Positions 59,201-64,000 of a DNA stretch of 64,000 nucleotides are shown piece by piece (the stretch's first letter is position 1; the number at the start of each line of letters is the position of its first letter). The notes under the pieces were generated by a model, which had not been told where the DNA came from, ran no database searches, and saw only the letters and a program-made list of their open reading frames with translations. Made by a program: the position numbers and the translations under genes. The DNA is from Liolophura sinensis (lineage: Eukaryota > Mollusca > Polyplacophora > Chitonida > Chitonidae). The DNA is taken from assembly GCF_032854445.1 (NCBI RefSeq), contig NC_088302.1, forward strand, positions 40,862,191 to 40,926,190, in the 5' to 3' direction.

Positions 59201-61338
59201 TTACTTTGGGTGCCCAACTTTTGGGAGCCCAACTACGTGTATTATGGCTATTGGACTGCAATTTTCTTGTAATATAACAGAGAGACTTGTGGAACTGTTT
59301 ACCGTAGCCTCTAGGGCTTTCACGACTTTCTCCCTGGGTAATCCCAGTTCCAATAGAGCAGACATGGCTTCCTGATCTGGACAGAATCCTGGAGGATGAC
59401 AAGAGACAGATGCCGGTAATCCTCCATCAGTGCTGGCCTGTGGCATACATGTACCTGACATGAAAGAGGAACATTTGTGTACACAGCAGATAAAAAAATG
59501 AGCATTTTCACGAGCCGTGTCTCATACAAGAGGCTTAAAGGGATACAGAATCTACTCTGGTTGGCTGGTGTGAGAGATAAGCAAGTCCAGGCTATGCCTT
59601 GAATAAGCTGAATTTCAGGTATGGTGCATTTATTCAAGCGTGACCATGGTTCCAGGATTTAACCCAGGAAGCCTTATCTCCTGTCAGCAAATCAGCGTTG
59701 ATTCTATATCCCTTTAATCAGGTTTATATACCTGCATTGAGACTGCACCAACCTGAACTCTTTCAATGATATGTTTTCCTCAGCCAATCATTGATCAGAA
59801 CCTTCCATCTACACCCCCTACAGTAAGTGAATGTTAAAATTTACATATGAAAAATGTCTGGCCTGCACTATTATAAAGTAGAGCTTATTAAAATCTTCAC
59901 CTACAATTATGGCTATGACAAGTTTTAAAAAAGGACATAAAAGACAAATGCAAATACACAAGCAGTAATATGCACAACCCTACACAGCTTTTGGCACTTC
60001 AGCAGGGTTCTTTATGTGTTACAGTCTGAGTATTTTGTATAACCTACTTGATGTTTTTTATTTTCTACAACCAAGGCTTACTGGTCGTTGAATAAAAATA
60101 GAACAATAAAAGATGTAGGCATTTTTCCCTATGCTTCAACATAGCTTGACCATTTTGTTTTTGCCCACCTTAAGGGCGATCATATGAATCATCTTCAACT
60201 TTTGGGCTGCTTGCAGAATAATACAAGAAGAACTACCCACCAGACATTTCTCCCTCAGAAGAACTCTCCACCACTGGGCTTTCAGTTGTCTGTTCTTCAT
60301 TCTGCTGGAAAAGCCATGCCTCCGCAGCAACAACCCTGTTATTCTGAAACAGTGAAACAGAAAGAATTCCATCTGGGTATTACTCACAAATAGCATTTTC
60401 TTTGCTTCTTGTTGAAAAAATGAGAAACGTAATAAAAATAGAAACAAAAATCATCCACATGTAATTGTTCATGTTACATACAAGAGCCATATGACTGCTT
60501 CGGTGGCCTAATGGTTAAAATGTCTGCTTTGAAGACCTGATAGTTGGAATCAAACCCGTATAGACATGAAAGGTATATTTTTTTTTTTTTTTTTTTGATT
60601 GGTGTTTTACGCCGTACTCAAGAATATTTCACTTATACGACGGCGGCCAGCATTATGGTGGGTGGAAACCGAGCATAGCCCGGGGGAAACCCACGACCAT
60701 CCGCAGGTTGCTGGCAGACCTTCCCACTTACGGCCGGATAGGAATATTTATTTATTTATTTATTTAAATGGATATTTATCTTATTTATTTATCCATTGTT
60801 TTAGGAATGACGGTTTTGTTCATTAAGATAATTTAAGACAATAGTTATGGACGAGTAAAGGATTAAGATTGGCCAGTCAGCATTTCAGGGGCCTCTTCAG
60901 TTCACACAGATATGGGCGAGACAGGGTGGGGGCTATTGCAAACTAAAGTAGGCAATTCACAGCGCTATTCACAGTAGCTGCTAGATTGAATACACATCTG
61001 TCTGTCAACTCAACGGGGCACTGGACACATGCAGTAAAATTAGATTTTTAGATAAGGTTAACTCCCGGGGACCCTGAAATCCTGACTGGACTTACCATAA
61101 CCATATCCTAATGAAACAAAATTTACGAAGGCTAATTTACTGACAGAGGCCCGATGAAGATGACCTACACTAGCTTTGAGTGCCATGATCGCCAGTTCCT
61201 TGCTAACCCCCTGAGACATCAACATGTCTAGGCCTTTTGGACTAGGCCTGAAGTTTGACCCTGGGGAAGAGTGGGGACCATCACCACTGGCACAAATGTC
61301 TCCTCTTGTCTTGGGTATTGTGAATGGCTCATTGAAGT
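50206..61338 (-). CDS. UBA-UBA-RRM-extended Tudor protein (5' end beyond right edge)
   Basis: Probable RNA-granule or germline-type protein combining ubiquitin, RNA and methylarginine recognition (role inferred from domains). Minus-strand exons 5' to 3': 61338-61169, 60343-60241, 59454-59303, 58440-58326, 57879-57527, 56350-56274, 55233-55088, 54527-54325, 53354-53230, 52081-51927, 51040-50958, 50262-50206; every phase joins, ~578 visible residues. UBA1 (~37-75): MLMSQGVSKELAIMALKAS + NNRVVAAEAWLF. UBA2 (~118-160): LLELGLPREKVVKALEAT + NNNVEEASEWI. Then an Asp/Glu-rich linker (~235-280). RRM (~284-355): RNP2 IFVGNF, weak RNP1 TYAFLVL, NGRALLV. Extended Tudor (~395-560): DHFFYGHVTDF, CAALFEGNWYRAYN, VLFVDYGNIESLPARELR, with aromatic-cage-like Phe/Tyr/Asp. 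Both UBA domains are split by a phase 0 intron at the same place. The last exon has a poor pyrimidine tract and is less certain. TDRD10 (RRM + Tudor) is the nearest family I can name. Confidence 0.88.
51110..51425 (+). repeat. Two tRNA-like repeats in tandem, ~245 bp apart
   Basis: Both copies share 'agcagtagctagagggaatt' + 'tccctttagctcagt', then 'agagcgctggactttggctg' or 'agagcactggacttaagctg'. The first also keeps a B box 'gagttcgaatcc'. Acceptor-stem pairing is not visible, so this is a tRNA-derived repeat, not a tRNA gene. In an intron of the Tudor gene, opposite strand. Confidence 0.6.
52388..52440 (-). mobile_element. SINE family 1 tail fragment
   Basis: 'tcgccgtagtcaagaacatt' + 'tcactcatacaac' only. 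Confidence 0.6.
53080..53200 (-). mobile_element. SINE family 1, diverged 5'-truncated copy
   Basis: TTTA-type tail, 'gaactcaagaatattatacg', then 'cagggttatg' and 'ggaggaaacc'. Sits just downstream of the 53230 splice donor of the Tudor gene. Confidence 0.7.
53765..54120 (-). mobile_element. SINE family 3 copy
   Basis: Tail region 'gcttggagttttacattgta', body 'cttacttagcgccaagcgtg', head 'ctttgaagtggatactctaa' + 'ccattagaatcgg'. A related head ('ggtggcctaatggttaaaat') is at 60490-60560. Similar overall plan to family 2 but diverged. Confidence 0.7.
54612..54705 (+). mobile_element. SINE family 1 tail
   Basis: 'accaccataatgctggtcgc', 'attcttgagtacggtgtaaa', AAAT run. Confidence 0.82.
54850..54975 (-). 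mobile_element. SINE family 1, internally deleted
   Basis: 'ttatgttttacgccttaccc' tail joined to head text 'cttctgggtcactggaccat' + 'gctggcacgctaa'; most of the body is missing. Confidence 0.65.
56435..56570 (-). mobile_element. SINE family 1, diverged
   Basis: 'cacttaagaatatttcactt', 'tggatggaggaaaccagact', 'aaaccaccagccattgg'. Confidence 0.6.
59535..59717. mobile_element. TTAA-ended MITE C, copy 2
   Basis: Left 'ttaaagggatacagaatcta' + 'ctctggttggctg'; right 'cagcaaatcagcgttgattc' + 'tatatccctttaa'. Inverted ends with TTAA on both sides. In an intron of the Tudor gene. Confidence 0.75.
60490..60560 (+). mobile_element. SINE family 3 tRNA-like head
   Basis: 'cttcggtggcctaatggtta' (A box-like) and 'gatagttggaatcaaaccc' (decayed B box). 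Confidence 0.55.
60577..60745 (-). mobile_element. SINE family 1, 5'-truncated, well conserved
   Basis: Poly-T, 'gattggtgttttacgccgta', 'cagcattatggtgggtggaa', 'gaccatccgcaggttgctgg'; ends in 'cacttacggccggatagg'. Confidence 0.9.
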
Positions 61339-61492
61339 CTGAAAAATACAAACATAACATGTTTGACACAACAAATTTGATCTAACAATCAAATTATCAA
61401 TATTATATCCTGTCAAAATTCTTATTAAAATGTTGTTAACCAAGAAAAAATTATGAACTATATGTATTAACTACATTCTATATTTAGATCAA

Positions 61493-61655
61493 ATTTATTT
61501 ATTTATTTATTTATTTGATTTGTGTTTTATGCCGTACTCATTTCACTCATTAAATATTCTTGAGTACAGCAAACGACAGCATTATGTTTAGAGGAAACCG
61601 AGCAGAGCCCAGGTGAAATCCACGACCATCCACAGGTTGCTGGCAGACCCATGTT
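61493..61655 (-). mobile_element. SINE family 1, rearranged
   Basis: TTTA run and 'gttttatgccgtactcattt', then an inverted tail piece 'attcttgagtacagc' before the body 'gaccatccacaggttgctgg'; it looks like a partial duplication or inversion of the tail. Confidence 0.75.
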
Positions 61656-61733
61656 ATCAATTTTAATTCAATATAGGAAGTCTTGAAGCATGTACTTCTT
61701 CCTAAGTTTGTGCAGCATGATCAAAAACATGGC

Positions 61734-61997
61734 GGAGCCTCCGTGGCTCAGTCGGTTAGCGCGCTAGCGCAGCGTAATGACCCAGAAGCCTCTCACCAAT
61801 GTGGTCGCTGTGAGTTCAAGACCAGCTCATGCTGCCTTCCTCTCCGGCCGTACGTGGGAAGGTCTGTCAGCAACCTGCGGATGGTCGTGGGTTTCCCCCG
61901 GGCTCTGCCTGGTTTCCTCCCACCATAATGCTGGCCGCCGTCGTATAAGTGAAATATTCTTGAGTACGGCGTAAAACACCAATCAAAAAAAAAAAAA
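61734..61997 (+). mobile_element. SINE family 1, full length with 14-bp target duplication
   Basis: Head with A box 'tggctcagtcgg' and B-box-like 'gagttcaagacc', conserved body, tail 'attcttgagtacggcgtaaa', poly-A. Exact flanking repeats 'atcaaaaacatggc' at 61720-61733 and 61998-62011 mark a recent LINE-type insertion. Best reference copy in the window. Confidence 0.95.
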
Positions 61998-62303
61998 ATC
62001 AAAAACATGGCAGAAATATGATGGAAAATGGGGGTGAGGGTGTGGGAGTTGGTTTATTTGGACATGATATTTACTGCCCCTGACATGAAGCCCTTAGTAC
62101 CAGACAATAAGAATTAAGGGTTTATTTATTTATTTATTTTATTGGATTGGTGTTTTAAGTTGCAGGTCTGAGTCATAGCTTCTTTGGAACAATCACTCCA
62201 TAAGATGCTTCAACAAGTGTCATCCAATGTTACACTTACATATTAGGTGCATGATCTTATAAAAGTATCTCAAAACATGCATGTACTTTAAATGAAGGAG
62301 CAA

Positions 62304-62520
62304 TACCCTAATTCCTCCACCTTTTCACATATGAAAGAGCAACTTACAGTGTAATTTATGACCATTTTGAATTTGATTTTGGAGATTAAAACTATATTGG
62401 TTGGATTGGCCAATGTCAGGTCCTCACAAAAAAGTTGATCATTCTACGTGGAATTATGTCTCCAGAATGTGCCTGAACAAACACCTTGCAAACATGTGAT
62501 CTGGTTGAAGAATTACAGTA
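62304..62520. mobile_element. Inverted-ended element B, copy 3
   Basis: 'taccctaattcctccacctt' and, at the right end, 'atctggttgaagaattacag' + 'ta'; interior 'ggttggattggccaatgtca' and 'caaacaccttgcaaacatgt' shared with the copies at 16001 and 18891. Confidence 0.65.
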
Positions 62521-62984
62521 TATTACCACTGTCACACTCCTACAAAAATTCTTGTTGGTCATAGCCTTAAAAGCCCAACATCTTTAGGACTGCTAGTTGG
62601 GACTGGTCAAAATTTGTGAGCTTAACCTATACGAAAGATACAGTAAATCAATGCAATGTTTTGGAATGGTACTGTTATCATGTGTTGGAAGGGGAAATGT
62701 TACTTGGTGGAGATAATGTGAAGGTTTGGGAAAACACATTTTGATCACTTTTCGAATTGAACATCTTAAATAAAGTAAGTACGAGGGGAAAACTAACAAA
62801 GTAGGATTTCATTTCACAAAATTGATTATACATGAAGGAATTCCAACACCTCTTTGAATACTTCTCATTTTCATTTACTTTTTTTACTTTTATTTTGTCC
62901 TTTCCTTGTGTAAAATGATGTAAAAACCAAATAATTTGGACCAGGCTGTAAGGGTTACCAGAGTACTCCATTTCTCCCTAAAGC

Positions 62985-63705
62985 TTATACATGTACCACA
63001 TACTGAGTACGACCATCATAGATGTACCACATACACAGTACCACCATCAAGGATGTACCACATACAGAGTACAACTATCATAGAAGTACCACATATGGAG
63101 TACGACCATCATAGATGTACCACATACACAGTACAACCATCATAGATGTACCACATACACAGTACGACCATCATAGATGTACCACATACACAGTACCACC
63201 ATCAAGGATGTACCACATACAGAGTACAACCATTGCAGATGTACCACATACACAGTACAACCACCATAGATGTACCACATACACAGTACCACCATCAAAG
63301 ATGTACCACATACAGAGTACGACCATCATAGATGTACCACATATACAGTACGACCATCATAGATGTACCACATACACAGTACAACCATCATAGATGTACC
63401 ACATACACAGTACCACCATCATAGATGTACCACACTCACAGTACCACCATCGTAGATGTACCACAGAGTACGACCATTATAGATGTACCACATACACAGT
63501 ACAACCATCACAGATGTACCACACACAGAGTACGACCATCATAGATGTACCACATACACAGTACAACCATCATAGATGTACCACATACAGAGAACCACCA
63601 TCATAGATGTACCACATACACAGTACCACCATCATAGATGTACCACATACACAGTACCACCATCAAAGTTGTACCACCATCATAGATGTACCAAATGCAC
63701 AGTAT
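62985..63705. repeat. 31-bp array, ~23 copies
   Basis: Unit 'catagatgtaccacatacac' + 'agtacaaccat', with pyrimidine/purine variants. Open frames through it (MYHIHSTTIIDVPHTQY...) reflect repetition only. It abuts a SINE at 63705. Confidence 0.95.
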
Positions 63706-63880
63706 GATTTATTTATCTATTTGATTAGTGTTTTATGTCACACTCAAGAATATTTCATTTACATGAATACAGCCAGCACTAGGGTTGACAGGAAACCGGA
63801 CAGAGCCTAGGGAAAACCCATAACCATCCATATGTTGCTGACAGACCTCCCCACATACGGCCAAAGCGGAATGAACAGTA
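63705..63880 (-). mobile_element. SINE family 1, 5'-truncated
   Basis: 'ttagtgttttatgtcacact', 'cagccagcactagggttgac', 'taaccatccatatgttgctg', 'cccacatacggccaaagcgg'. Confidence 0.85.
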
Positions 63881-64000
63881 TGAAGGGGCTCTATGACACG
63901 TAGAACATTCCGTCAGATGGATCGGAAGCTAAAGACAACATGATCTCTAGAGTAACAAACGGTGTGAGTGAAGAAAACAATCATTCGTTATTGCACAGGA

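Larger units (their letters stand above)
61339..64000. other. Upstream intron/flank of the UBA/RRM/Tudor gene
   Basis: The first visible exon starts with an acceptor and a split codon, so further 5' exons lie past 64000. This stretch holds SINEs, element B copy 3 and the 31-bp array; no exon was found. Confidence 0.6.

Noticed and set aside
61091-61168. Extension of the first visible UBA exon to the 'gtaagt' donor near 61094
   Set aside because: That donor would be phase 1 and does not match the next exon. The 'gtaggt' donor at 61168 is phase 0 and splits UBA1 exactly like UBA2.
61741-61815. tRNA gene at the 'tggctcagtcgg' box
   Set aside because: It is the head of a full-length SINE with target duplications.
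62936-63810. MYHIHSTTIIDVPHTQY repeat protein
   Set aside because: 31-bp array; the frame shifts between units and runs into a SINE.

Overview
The window is animal nuclear DNA, AT-rich and intron-rich, with GT-AG introns and short exons. Coding makes up well under 10% of it. The tRNA-derived SINEs, whose 3' tails read like 'gagtacggcgtaaaacac' or 'gagtacgacgttaaacccc', and the frequent 'acatgtacatgta' words suggest a mollusc (gastropod or bivalve). That is an inference from repeat style, not a species call.

Four protein genes could be assembled exon by exon from splice sites, phase and family motifs. (1) PTS, 6-pyruvoyl-tetrahydropterin synthase, minus strand: exons 1-4 lie between 3799 and 343 and the gene runs off the left edge. 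It includes a 23-bp microexon. (2) MSTO1 (Misato), plus strand, 5391-24597: 14 exons summing to exactly 1710 nt, or 569 codons plus stop. (3) A four-helix membrane protein resembling TMEM221/Jiraiya, plus strand, 38040-40749: three exons, 283 aa. (4) A minus-strand gene from beyond the right edge to 50206: at least 12 exons encoding two UBA domains, an acidic linker, one RRM and a C-terminal extended Tudor domain.

Layout: 0-4 kb PTS, with a ~22-bp minisatellite in an intron. 5.4-24.6 kb MSTO1, whose introns hold SINEs, four inverted-repeat element families and two large tandem arrays. 24.6-38 kb intergenic, mostly tandem arrays of 30, 34, ~25, 44 and 76 bp. 38-40.7 kb the TMEM221-like gene, followed by a ~32-bp array in its 3' region. 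41.7-50 kb intergenic with SINEs and arrays of 107, 42 and 122 bp. 50.2-61.3 kb the UBA/RRM/Tudor gene. 61.3-64 kb its upstream intron or flank, with a full-length SINE and a 31-bp array.

The most unusual feature is that three tandem arrays are built from exon-intron junctions. MSTO1 intron 2 ends in 25 extra copies of its own 3' splice site plus the first ~45 nt of exon 3; most are 78 bp, so they keep frame. MSTO1 exon 12 has its end and 5' splice site copied 13 times with a 59-bp period. The TMEM221-like exon 2 end and donor are copied about 7-8 times. The genes themselves have unrelated roles (pterin synthesis, mitochondrial/cytoskeletal function, membrane signalling, RNA/methylarginine reading); I see no pathway link between them.
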